A DNA stretch of 12,919 bases from DRQF01 sp964559135 (GCA_964559135.1 CAZLGG010000110.1:1-12919); one strand, 5' to 3'; shown: positions 1 to 6,918, numbered from the stretch's first letter. Program-made: numbers and translations. The notes: generated by a model not told the origin, from the sequence alone.

Positions 1-1
1 A

Positions 2-1216
2 CAGCAACTCGATCTATCTCGCAAACTGGACGACGTCGCCAAATCTCTCGAGGAGATGGCCGACAAACACCCAAAGAACGATCCACTTCAGCAAGCGGCC
101 GAAAAGAGCGCCGAGGCCTCCGACGCTGCCCAAAGCGCGGCAGCGAAACTCGGGGAACAACGTCCTCAGAGTTCAGGGATGGATCAGATGAAGTCCTCGG
201 CCGCCATGGAGAAGGCTCGGGAAGCCATCGACAAGGCGATGCAGAAGGAACAGCAACGCCGCGAGGAGAAGAAGAAGCGTCTCAAGCAGATCGAGAAGGC
301 TCAAAAGGAGCTCGAGGACAAGACTCGCGAGTTGGCGGAAAGCCTGAAGAACAAGAGCCCCAAGGGCTCCCAGTCCCTCTCCCAGGCGGGCGACAGCATG
401 CAGAAGGCGAATCAGAGCTTTCAGCGGGAACAACCGGACACGGAGCAAGCGCAAAAGCAGCAGGAGGAAGCTCAGGAATACCTGGAAGAGGCGCGTTCGG
501 AACTCGAGAAACAGGAGCGGAAGTACCAGGATCTCCAGGAGGAAGAACTCCTCTTCAACATGGCAAAGGAGCTGAAGAAACTCATTGAAGTCCAGAAGAC
601 CATCAACGATGAAACCGCGACCCTCGCGGACACCTCGGCCCAACGTGGTGGATTCACTCGGGCGCTGAGGCGTCAGGCTCGTGAGCTCGCGAAGAGGCAA
701 ATGGCCTCGCATGATCGGCTCGAGGAGATGAAAACCGCGCTCGAGGAGGAGAAGATCGTGGCGTTCACCTTCATGTTCGAGGAGGTCACTCGCGACATGA
801 AGAAGGTCTCCGAACGACTTCGAAAAAAGAAAGTCGAGCGCTTCACTCGAGCACTGGAGCAGGACGTCCTGGACAATTTGAACCTCCTGGCTCGAACGGT
901 CCGCGACGAGATGACCGCCCGTCGCCAGATGAAAAAGCAGAAGAAACCGGACCAGCAACCTCAGGGCAAAAGACCCCTCGTGAGCAAGATCGCGGAACTC
1001 GTGCTGCTTCGAAACATGCAAGAGCGCCTGAACGCTCGGACCCGCACACTCATCGATTCGGGGAGCGAACAGAAGGACGGGCTCACTCCCGTTCAGAAGC
1101 TCCTGGCGAAACGCCTCCTTCATCAGCAGGCGAAGATTCGAGACCTATTTCAAAAACTCATCGAACAGGCGCCCCAGGCTCCCCAACCCGACAAGAAGAA
1201 AAAGGACGACCGATGA
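2..1216 (+). CDS. Long coiled-coil protein, 3' part (5' end outside window)
   Basis: The reading frame is open from base 2 to the TGA at 1214-1216, so about 404 C-terminal residues are visible and the start lies upstream. The ATG at 56 is probably internal: a GAGGAG abuts it with no spacing, and the residues before it (QQLDLSRKLDDVAKSLEE) continue the same heptad-like pattern. The protein is almost entirely charged helix, rich in Glu, Lys, Gln and Arg, with stretches such as KEQQRREEKKKRLKQIEK, and no membrane segment is seen in this part. Near the C-terminus, a more conserved-looking block (LVLLRNMQERLNARTRTL) resembles the tail of long coiled-coil proteins (DUF4175-like) that in Planctomycetota sit beside MoxR/DUF58/VWA (Bat-type) genes. 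That family link is from memory and the upstream genes are not visible. The stop overlaps the next start as ATGA, so the two genes are probably translationally coupled. Function unknown; a structural or envelope scaffold role is only inference. Confidence 0.8.
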   Translation, partial: QQLDLSRKLDDVAKSLEEMADKHPKNDPLQQAAEKSAEASDAAQSAAAKLGEQRPQSSGMDQMKSSAAMEKAREAIDKAMQKEQQRREEKKKRLKQIEKAQKELEDKTRELAESLKNKSPKGSQSLSQAGDSMQKANQSFQREQPDTEQAQKQQEEAQEYLEEARSELEKQERKYQDLQEEELLFNMAKELKKLIEVQKTINDETATLADTSAQRGGFTRALRRQARELAKRQMASHDRLEEMKTALEEEKIVAFTFMFEEVTRDMKKVSERLRKKKVERFTRALEQDVLDNLNLLARTVRDEMTARRQMKKQKKPDQQPQGKRPLVSKIAELVLLRNMQERLNARTRTLIDSGSEQKDGLTPVQKLLAKRLLHQQAKIRDLFQKLIEQAPQAPQPDKKKKDDR

Positions 1217-1899
1217 AAGCTCTCGCCACCGCAACCCTCGCCGTCATGGCGCTCGCCGCCGCAACGCCGACCGTTTGGGCCCAGGACGAGGCCGAAGTCG
1301 ATCCCCGGGAGATCGTGAAGGAGATCCAGAAGGATCTGGACGAACTCGTCGACTCCTATGCGAAGCTCGCCGGAGACGAGTCGAAAGCCGGCGAAAAGGT
1401 CGTCGAGAACATCGACAAGCTACTCGAAGGCCTCGACGCGAACCAAAAGGACGTGATCAACAGCATCAACGAGCTCTTGAAGAACATCAATCAGAATCAA
1501 TCCTCCTCCTCCGGCGGCGGCGGAAGCCAGAATTCGAGCTCCAAGGGGAAGGGGAAGGGGAAAAACAGCAAGCCGAGAGCCCGGGATCGCAACAAGGATC
1601 CGAAGGAGAAACCGGGCCAGGGGAAGCCGAAACCGAAGGGCAAAAAAAACGACGGAAGCCGGAAGCCCGACGGCCCGGAGAAATCTCGGGACCAAGCCGG
1701 CCAGAAGAAGGATGGAAAGCGGCCTCCGGGGCAGCGAGAAGAGAAGGTGCCCTTCATCGACGACCGCGTGTCGTGGGGCAAGCTTCCCCCGGAAACCCAA
1801 CAGCTGCTCATCGAGAACAACTTCCGTGACTACTTTCCGGACTACGACAAGGCCATCTCCGACTATCTGAAGAGCCTCAACCGCCGACGGAAAAAATGA
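1213..1899 (+). CDS. Secreted Lys/Gly-rich protein with conserved WGxLP...FPxY tail
   Basis: This 228-residue protein starts with a classical signal peptide: MK, a hydrophobic Ala/Leu run, then VWA before Gln24 as a likely signal peptidase I site. Residues 24-95 are an acidic amphipathic helical region. Residues 97-105 are a Ser/Gly linker encoded by TCC and GGC repeats. Residues 111-176 are a strongly basic, disordered segment of Lys, Gly, Pro and Arg. The last 45 residues are ordered and carry W188-G-K-L-P...F208-P-D-Y...Y218, a tail I associate with small secreted proteins of planctomycete-type VWA/MoxR clusters. An AAGGA lies about 6 bases before the ATG, and the start overlaps the upstream stop (ATGA). 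This supports one operon and perhaps a joint function with the coiled-coil protein. The basic segment could bind a polyanion such as cell-surface polymer or nucleic acid; this is inference. No enzymatic motif is seen. Confidence 0.78.
   Translation: MKALATATLAVMALAAATPTVWAQDEAEVDPREIVKEIQKDLDELVDSYAKLAGDESKAGEKVVENIDKLLEGLDANQKDVINSINELLKNINQNQSSSSGGGGSQNSSSKGKGKGKNSKPRARDRNKDPKEKPGQGKPKPKGKKNDGSRKPDGPEKSRDQAGQKKDGKRPPGQREEKVPFIDDRVSWGKLPPETQQLLIENNFRDYFPDYDKAISDYLKSLNRRRKK
1501..1563 (+). repeat. Trinucleotide and hexanucleotide simple repeats inside the secreted-protein gene
   Basis: TCC is repeated four times at 1501-1512, followed by a GGC run, and AAGGGG is repeated three times at 1543-1560. 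They encode a Ser tract, a Gly tract and a Lys-Gly alternation. All units are multiples of three within the frame, so slippage would change linker length without a frameshift. Confidence 0.6.
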
Positions 1900-1933
1900 T
1901 CCGGAAGACGCCGAGGCGGTCGCCCGAGGCGAG

Positions 1934-3133
1934 TCAAAAGACTCTGTACAGCAGGAAGTCCAGGTAACGGGACTCGGGCTGACCGGCGAGGGCCGGGTGA
2001 TCGGGGCTCTGCCCTCCCACGTGGAGGAGCTGGAGTTCTCGGCCGACTTCGAAAGCGGCCGCCTGAACCGTCTTTTGGAACGTCGCTGTGTCCACCAATC
2101 CGGAGCAGGAACTGGTGCCGAGATACCCCCCCCTGTGAATCACGGCGATCCCCTTGCGGTTGATCTCCTGATAGAGTTTGAGCCCTTTGCGGAGAGCGCC
2201 CCTTCGAGGCACGAGTTTGGGAGGGTCGAGGAGAACCAAACCCCAGGTCCGCCCGGCTCTTGCGGCGTGATCCAGATAGCGAAGAACGTTGGCCTTCTCG
2301 GGGACGAAGCGATCGAGGACGTTCGCCTGGGTGGCGGCCTTCGCTGCGAGTTCGAGAGCCGGCGCCGAAGAATCGACGGCGGTCACGCCGCGGGCCTTGC
2401 CCCGGAGTAGACAGCGCAAACCGAACCCGCCCACATAGGAGAAGGCGTCCAGGACGTCGAGACCGTCCGCCACGGACTCGGCCACGCGGCGATTCAGTCG
2501 CTGGTCCGAGAAGAACCCGGTTTTCTGACCGGCGACAGGGTCGACGAGAAACTCGACACCGTCCNNNNNNNNNNAGACGACAGCACTCTCGGGGGCCTGC
2601 CCCCGGAGAAGGCCTTCGAGATCGGCGCCCTCTCCCCGCTCACGAGCACTCCGAGAAACTCTGCGCCAGATACCTCGGGGCTTCCAAGTGTCTTCCAACT
2701 CGTCGAGAATGACATCTCGCCAACGGGCCAGCCCCTCGTCGTCGAACGAAACCACGATCCAGTCCCCCACGCGATCCGCGACCAGACCCGGCAGGCCGTC
2801 GCCCTCCGCATGCACGAGTCGATAGGTGTCCGTAGTTCCTCCCGCCGGAAACAGTCGTTGCCGCAACGAGAAGGCGCGACGCAAGGCCCGACGAAGAAAG
2901 ACCTCGTCGAAACTCTCCTCGCCCCGGGTCACCATGCGCACGCGAATGAGGTTTTTGGGATTCCAAAAACCCTGACCGATCCGGCGTCCCTCATGGTCGC
3001 AGACATCGACGAGATCTCCCGGAGCCAACCGCCCCCCGCCTCGTACACGATCGATCGACCCTTCGTACACCCAGGCCGCTCCCCACCACAAGGGCTTGGC
3101 TTTCCGGGCTTTGAGAAACACCTTGGCAGTCAT
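1934..3133 (-). CDS. rlmI: RlmI-type class I SAM-dependent 23S rRNA (cytosine-C5) methyltransferase
   Basis: From the ATG at 3133 the protein is 399 residues, the usual RlmI length, with 4 residues (about 187-190) unreadable because of the N run. The N-terminal 75 residues form a PUA RNA-binding domain, including W-V-Y-E-G and the G-x-G-F-W-N-P-K-N-L-I-R stretch. A middle domain contains GDGLPGLVADRVGDW. The Rossmann methyltransferase domain follows, with KTGFFSDQRLNRR, the SAM loop FSYVGGFG, the acidic VTAVDSS strand, the catalytic LDPPK (about 302-306) and SSCSGL, with the nucleophilic Cys at about 343. The order matches the RlmI family, which forms m5C1962 in E. coli 23S rRNA. The exact target base here is inferred. 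An in-frame GTG lies 9 bases upstream at 3142, but it overlaps a good -10 box, so the ATG is preferred. No Shine-Dalgarno sequence is visible. The gene stands alone, converging on the secreted-protein gene. Confidence 0.88.
   Translation of the reverse strand: MTAKVFLKARKAKPLWWGAAWVYEGSIDRVRGGGRLAPGDLVDVCDHEGRRIGQGFWNPKNLIRVRMVTRGEESFDEVFLRRALRRAFSLRQRLFPAGGTTDTYRLVHAEGDGLPGLVADRVGDWIVVSFDDEGLARWRDVILDELEDTWKPRGIWRRVSRSARERGEGADLEGLLRGQAPESAVVXXXXDGVEFLVDPVAGQKTGFFSDQRLNRRVAESVADGLDVLDAFSYVGGFGLRCLLRGKARGVTAVDSSAPALELAAKAATQANVLDRFVPEKANVLRYLDHAARAGRTWGLVLLDPPKLVPRRGALRKGLKLYQEINRKGIAVIHRGGYLGTSSCSGLVDTATFQKTVQAAAFEVGRELQLLHVGGQSPDHPALAGQPESRYLDFLLYRVF
2565..2574. other. Assembly gap of ten N inside the rRNA methyltransferase gene
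   Basis: Ten ambiguous bases interrupt the gene. The reading frame is the same on both sides and the flanking protein (...ESAVV, then DGVEFLVDP) lines up with the family with only a few residues missing. The gap size therefore appears close to real and the gene is probably intact rather than broken. Confidence 0.95.
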
Positions 3134-3140
3134 GGCCGGC

Positions 3141-3146
3141 ACTATA
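3141..3146 (-). promoter_or_regulatory. Candidate -10 box (TATAGT) for a leaderless methyltransferase mRNA
   Basis: On the minus strand TATAGT, one mismatch from TATAAT, ends 7 bases before the ATG at 3133. Transcription would begin at or next to the start codon. No Shine-Dalgarno sequence precedes that ATG and no convincing -35 box is visible. Confidence 0.45.
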
Positions 3147-3234
3147 CGTCACCACGCCACGCCCCGCCCATCCCCGTTTCGTCGAATTTGGACGCCCCCG
3201 CGCCGAGGGGCGAAGAAGTCGATGGCGGGGTGTA

Positions 3235-3261
3235 TTGACGGCCACGGCATCTTGCTACGAT
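3235..3261 (+). promoter_or_regulatory. Candidate sigma70-type promoter of the glutaryl-CoA dehydrogenase gene
   Basis: TTGACG at 3235-3240 is followed after 15 bases by TACGAT at 3256-3261, with an extended -10 TGC at 3253-3255. The short spacer is offset by the TGn element. The predicted transcript starts near 3268, leaving a leader of about 50 bases. A small hairpin (TCGCC-CTGC-GGCGA, 3276-3289) falls in that leader. A similar TGCTA-containing -10 precedes the sigma54 activator at 10145-10153. Confidence 0.5.
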
Positions 3262-3320
3262 GCGGCGCTTCGGGATCGCCCTGCGGCGACCCTCATCCAC
3301 CACATTTGAAAGGTCAGACC

Positions 3321-4496
3321 ATGGAACCCTATCAGGGCGTCGATTACATGGACCTCGACTCCCTCCTCACGGAAGAGGAGCGGATGATCCGCGATACCAC
3401 GCGTGAATGGGTGTCGGCCCGCGTCATCCCCATCATCGAAGAGCACTATCGAGCCGGTACTTTCCCCGACGCGTTGATCCCCGAAATGGCCGAAATGGGC
3501 CTGCTCGGCGCCAACCTCGATGGCTACGGATGCGCCGGACTGGGCGCGGTCGCCTACGGGCTGATCATGCAGGAGCTGGAGCGCGGCGACAGCGGCCTCA
3601 GGTCCTTCGTCTCCGTCCAGGGAGCGCTTTGCATGTGGCCGATCCATACCTATGGCAGCGAGGAGCAGAAACAGAAATGGCTCCCCGGCATGGCCAACGG
3701 CACGAAGATCGGCTGCTTCGGCTTGACCGAGCCGGACTATGGCTCCAATCCCACAGGAATGATCACACGAGCCGAAGACAAGGGCGATCATTACCTTCTG
3801 AACGGGGCCAAGATGTGGATCACGAACGGCTGCATCGCTGATGTGGCCATCGTCTGGGCGAAACTCGACGGCCAAGTCATGGGCTTTCTGGTCGAGAAGG
3901 GGACCCCCGGTTTCAGCACCCGCCGCCAGGGGCGCAAGATGTCCCTGCGCGCGAGCGTCACCAGCGAACTCATCCTTCAGGACGTGAAGATTCCCAAGGA
4001 GAACCTCCTACCCGGCACCGAGTCGATCCATATGAAGGGGCCGTTGTCGTGCCTGACCCAAGCGCGGTACGGCATCGCTTGGGGTGCCATCGGCGCGGGG
4101 ATGGCCTGCTACGACGAAGCCCTCTCGTACGGGAAGGACCGCATCCAATTCGGCCGCCCCATCGCTCAATTCCAGCTGTTCCAGCGCAAACTCGCCGAGA
4201 TGATCACGGAGATCACGAAAGGGTTCTTGCTCAATCTCCAGGTCGGCCGTCTGAAGGAACAGGGGAAGGCGCACCCATCCCATGTCTCGATGGCCAAGCG
4301 CAATGGTTGCTACTGGGGGCTTTGGATCGCCCGAGAAGCGCGCGATATGCTGGGCGCGAACGGGATCACGGACGAGTACGTGGTCATGCGCCACATGTGC
4401 AATCTCGAGTCGGTCAAAACTTACGAGGGCACCCACGACATCCACACATTGATCATCGGTCAAAGGGTGACGGGACTCCCGGCCTTCGAGGGATAG
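3321..4496 (+). CDS. gcdH: Glutaryl-CoA dehydrogenase (acyl-CoA dehydrogenase superfamily, FAD-dependent)
   Basis: The 391-residue protein matches the family in length and along its whole sequence. It would oxidise glutaryl-CoA and decarboxylate it to crotonyl-CoA in lysine, tryptophan or aromatic acid breakdown, passing electrons to electron-transfer flavoprotein. Visible signatures are E-R-M-I-R-D-T near the N-terminus, IGCFGLTEPDYGSNP (flavin/substrate region, about 130-144), MWITNG, ARYGIAWG, DRIQFGRPIAQFQ, QARDMLG-like AREARDMLGANGI, and TYEGTHDIHTLI with catalytic base Glu369. Arg94-Ser95, Glu87 and Tyr368 correspond to residues that distinguish decarboxylating glutaryl-CoA dehydrogenases, so the decarboxylating form is favoured. 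I chose the ATG at 3321 because GAAAGG lies 7 bases before it and because the protein then begins where the family does. Longer upstream starts would run into the promoter and the divergent gene. No electron-transfer or pathway genes are adjacent. Confidence 0.9.
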   Translation: MEPYQGVDYMDLDSLLTEEERMIRDTTREWVSARVIPIIEEHYRAGTFPDALIPEMAEMGLLGANLDGYGCAGLGAVAYGLIMQELERGDSGLRSFVSVQGALCMWPIHTYGSEEQKQKWLPGMANGTKIGCFGLTEPDYGSNPTGMITRAEDKGDHYLLNGAKMWITNGCIADVAIVWAKLDGQVMGFLVEKGTPGFSTRRQGRKMSLRASVTSELILQDVKIPKENLLPGTESIHMKGPLSCLTQARYGIAWGAIGAGMACYDEALSYGKDRIQFGRPIAQFQLFQRKLAEMITEITKGFLLNLQVGRLKEQGKAHPSHVSMAKRNGCYWGLWIAREARDMLGANGITDEYVVMRHMCNLESVKTYEGTHDIHTLIIGQRVTGLPAFEG

Positions 4497-4515
4497 CCCC
4501 GCAGAGAGTCCGTAC

Positions 4516-5268
4516 TCAACGAATCGGGACGGGCCTCCTTCGGGCCTGTCCCTTCCCCCCATTCTCGACGAACGGGGGCGGGCCGCGCAGAAGACGGAGT
4601 ACGAAGAGGTTCTCGGGCACCCTCGCCCGTGAGCGGACTTGTACCCGATACAGACCGTCCGTGGGAAGTGTGAACTCGAAAATCTGACGGGCGCGGAGTC
4701 CCATCTGCTCTCCCGTTTCCCGGACACGCACCCGCGTACTCGGTTCCCTCTCAGGGACCAGGACTACATCCAGAGGGAAAAGAGATACGTTGACCGCAAG
4801 GCTCCAGCGCTGGTTGGTCCGACCCTCGAAAACGCCGACCGCCGTGAAGAGAGGTCTCCCCTTGTCGTCGCTGCCCGCCCCTATGCGCCCTCGAATGACT
4901 TCTCCCGGGCCGACGCGGGGAGCCCAGGAAGGCTCTCCTCCCCCTTCACCCAGGGCGCCGAACGCCGCCGTCACCCGGACTCGCTCGCCCCGTCCCAGGG
5001 TCACACGGCTGAAGATGTCGACGTGCCCCGGCGCCGTGGCTCGGAGTTCCCGCTCGCCCGCAGACAGCTGGAGTCTGAGGGGCCCCGCCTCGGAGGACAT
5101 GAACCCCATGAAGCGTCCGTCGAGGTAGAGGAGGGCCTGCGGGACGTCGGTCGTGATCACGATCTCTCCAGCGGCCGCAGGGAGCGGGCGCCGAACACCG
5201 CAGGCGCAAAAGAGAAGAAGGGCGACGACTGCCGTTCTCACGCTACATCGAGGAGAAGAAGAAGACAT
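4516..5268 (-). CDS. PEGA-domain envelope protein
   Basis: This 250-residue protein has an N-terminal export segment (about 11-33) with a Leu/Val core and CAC-G. The Cys might be lipidated, but the lipobox is poor, so secreted or lipoprotein status is open. Residues 34-103 form a PEGA domain: E-I-V-I-T-T-D-V-P-Q-A, YLDGRFMG, then LSAGERELRATAPGH, ending in a valine-rich strand. PEGA domains are beta-sandwich modules common in surface proteins and kinase ectodomains. Residues 120-230 look like a second beta-rich domain (FTAVGVFEGRTNQRW, then FEFTLPTDGLYRVQVRS), similar in style to pre-peptidase C-terminal domains. The tail is Arg-rich. The ATG at 5268 has GGAGA 8 bases upstream and overlaps the preceding gene by 26 bases. 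A GTG at 5241, just after that gene's stop, is an alternative. It is the last gene of the acpS operon. Function unknown; cell-surface binding is inference. Confidence 0.75.
   Translation of the reverse strand: MSSSSPRCSVRTAVVALLLFCACGVRRPLPAAAGEIVITTDVPQALLYLDGRFMGFMSSEAGPLRLQLSAGERELRATAPGHVDIFSRVTLGRGERVRVTAAFGALGEGGGEPSWAPRVGPGEVIRGRIGAGSDDKGRPLFTAVGVFEGRTNQRWSLAVNVSLFPLDVVLVPEREPSTRVRVRETGEQMGLRARQIFEFTLPTDGLYRVQVRSRARVPENLFVLRLLRGPPPFVENGGKGQARRRPVPIR
4526..4552 (+). terminator. Hairpin terminator candidate for the glutaryl-CoA dehydrogenase transcript
   Basis: GGGACGGGCC (4526-4535) pairs with GGCCTGTCCC (4543-4552) to form a 10-bp stem with one G-U pair. It starts 30 bases after the dehydrogenase stop codon. 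The following bases are CCTTCC-like rather than a true T-tract, so termination strength is uncertain. The stem also encodes the last residues of the converging PEGA gene. Confidence 0.5.
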
Positions 5269-6079
5269 TCAGGCGGTCTCCGTGATCTTCCGCTCGTTGA
5301 AGCAGAATCAGAGCTTGCCGGCGATCCACTCCGGCTGCATGGATCACGACGCCGGGAGCTTGCTCTCGTCCGGGTCCCAGATTCAAGACCCTCGCCGCTT
5401 CCGGGCGGTCGAGCCCCGTCGCCGCCGACGTCGTGATGCTGAAGGCGCCCGCGTCGAACGCCGCTTTCGCCAGCTGGAGCGTCGCTTGGGGATCGTAGGC
5501 ATCCTCGTTCCCCCGCCCGAGATGCACGATGGCTCGCCCGTCTCCCTTCGTGGGGAGAAACAGATCAAAATTCATTCCCGTCTGGTGGGTCAAGTGATCC
5601 GAGAATCCGTCACCGTCGAAGTCTGGAAACCCTCCCTCGGAGCCGCTCACCTCCTTGACCAAAATGGGAGGCCCCTGAGGCCGGCGTCGTCGCCATTCTC
5701 GAAGCAGTCGGGAAAAAAACAGGAGCCCCTCGGGGTCGGCCCAGTCGTTCCGCCTGAATCGCCTCGTTGCCACGTCGGCCTCACGGCGTCCGTCGAGGAG
5801 CGACGCATTCATGAATCCGGGTCCCGCCACGGCCAGGTGGACCCACCCGACGGATGACAGCACGGGTCTTCCCAATGCGTCCAGTTCGATCGGAGGCGGT
5901 GTCGGATGCAAGACACGCCCGGGTTTGAAGCTCGAAGAGGACTCCGCCGCAGACTCTCGCCCTTCGACGAGAAAACCTCTTGTCGGGCCCTCCGCATTCA
6001 CCCGGGTTCTCGATCCCCTTCCGGAGAGCGGAAGCAGGATGGCGATGAGGAGGAGAAGAAACCGCATCCACCGGCTCAC
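5243..6079 (-). CDS. LAS/M74-type murein endopeptidase homologue (MepA-like), possibly inactive
   Basis: The 278-residue protein has a signal peptide (M5-R-F-L-L-L-L-I-A-I-L-L-P-L, Ala or Gly nearby) and so probably acts outside the cytoplasm. The fold pattern matches penicillin-insensitive murein endopeptidases (LAS family): LLFFSRLLREW helix, PILVKEVSGSEGG strand, then H165-Q-T-G-M-N-F-D172. This is HxxxxxxD with the spacing of the first two zinc ligands of MepA (His113 and Asp120 in E. coli). A DxDGDGxxD loop (153-161), like a calcium-binding loop, precedes it. At the C-terminus, where active members have DHxH-V, this protein reads D265-H-G-D-R269-L-N271-V, so both His are replaced. The start is GTG at 6079, overlapping the larE stop as GTGA; ATG at 6067 is an alternative. 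The stop lies 26 bases inside the PEGA gene. The family call rests on motifs only. It could be a murein-binding pseudoenzyme. Confidence 0.68.
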   Translation of the reverse strand: MSRWMRFLLLLIAILLPLSGRGSRTRVNAEGPTRGFLVEGRESAAESSSSFKPGRVLHPTPPPIELDALGRPVLSSVGWVHLAVAGPGFMNASLLDGRREADVATRRFRRNDWADPEGLLFFSRLLREWRRRRPQGPPILVKEVSGSEGGFPDFDGDGFSDHLTHQTGMNFDLFLPTKGDGRAIVHLGRGNEDAYDPQATLQLAKAAFDAGAFSITTSAATGLDRPEAARVLNLGPGREQAPGVVIHAAGVDRRQALILLQRAEDHGDRLNVFFFSSM

Positions 6080-6906
6080 GGTTCAAGGTCTTCGTTCAAA
6101 CGCCCGGACCGCAGGGGGCGGTCGTCCACGAGGACCTCATCAAAGCCCGAGGCGAGCACGACGTCTCTTACGCGGGATTCCAAGGACCGGGACCAAAGCC
6201 GCCGGAGATCGTCCTCGCTCAGCTCGACACGGGCCGTCGTCCCCATGTGACGGACGCGGAGTTCGAGGAATCCCAGGTCGGCGAGGGCCCGCTCGGCCCT
6301 TTCGATCCTCCTCAATCTCGCTTCCGTCACTCGCTCCCCGTAGGGCACCCTGGAAGCCAGACACGGAGAAGACGGCAAGTCCGCCGTGACGAGTCCCAAT
6401 TGTCTGGAGAAGCGACGGATCATTTCTTTTCCGATGCCCGCCTGCATCAGCGGAGAGACGACACCGGCCCGCTTGGCCGCCTCCATCCCGGGACGCCAAT
6501 CCCCGACATCATCGGCCTGATTGCCGTCGACGATGGTCCAGGTGGCATCGGGCAAGACTTCCCGTATGCGTGCATAGAGTTCATTCTTGCAGAAAAAGCA
6601 ACGATTGGGGGGGTTCGCAACGTACTCGTCCACCTCCAGTTCGCCGGTGCGCACCTCGACATGTTCCACACCGAGTCGACGTGCGATGCCTCTGGCACGG
6701 TCAAGGTCCGCTCTTGCCAGAGCTGGAGACAGTCCCGTGACGGCGAGCAGACCCTCCCTCCCGCCCTCGGCGGCGAGAGCCAGCAGGCAGCTGGAGTCGA
6801 CGCCTCCGCTGAACGCGACGGCGAGGGGCCGGCAGGCGTCGAGGATCGCCCCCAATCGGCGGCGCGCGGCGGCGAGATCCCCAGGTGTATGAGAGGCGTC
6901 GACCAT
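6076..6906 (-). CDS. larE: LarE, ATP-dependent sulfur insertase for the nickel-pincer nucleotide cofactor
   Basis: The 276-residue protein is the usual LarE length. LarE adenylates the carboxylates of the pyridinium dicarboxylate mononucleotide made by LarB and converts them to thiocarboxylates. LarC then inserts nickel to give the cofactor of lactate racemase and its relatives. The PP-loop S33-G-G-V-D-S-S binds ATP pyrophosphate. Further family signatures are NPPNRCFFCKNELY, VDGNQADD, and P-C182-L-A-S-R-V-P-Y-G-E-x-V-T. Cys103 and Cys106 together with Cys182 form the three-cysteine set of LarE forms that bind a [4Fe-4S] cluster, in contrast to forms that sacrifice a single Cys. The start is the ATG at 6906, 12 bases after the DUF445 stop, with no obvious Shine-Dalgarno sequence. 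No larA, larB or larC is in the window. The TGA overlaps the next GTG start. Confidence 0.92.
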   Translation of the reverse strand: MVDASHTPGDLAAARRRLGAILDACRPLAVAFSGGVDSSCLLALAAEGGREGLLAVTGLSPALARADLDRARGIARRLGVEHVEVRTGELEVDEYVANPPNRCFFCKNELYARIREVLPDATWTIVDGNQADDVGDWRPGMEAAKRAGVVSPLMQAGIGKEMIRRFSRQLGLVTADLPSSPCLASRVPYGERVTEARLRRIERAERALADLGFLELRVRHMGTTARVELSEDDLRRLWSRSLESRVRDVVLASGFDEVLVDDRPLRSGRLNEDLEP

Positions 6907-6918
6907 GGCGTCAGGCTA

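Noticed and set aside
173..1123. A 316-codon minus-strand frame opposite the coiled-coil gene
   Set aside because: Its Leu-rich translation is the reverse complement of Lys/Glu/Gln codons. It has no credible start context or motif.
1900..1944. Possible terminator between converging genes (CGCC-GA-GGCG and GAGTC-AAAA-GACTC)
   Set aside because: The stems are only 4-5 bp and no T-tract follows, so this is too weak to call.
3096..3320. N-terminal extension of the glutaryl-CoA dehydrogenase from a TTG
   Set aside because: It would span the promoter and the divergent methyltransferase start. The added residues are Arg/Pro-rich with no family match.
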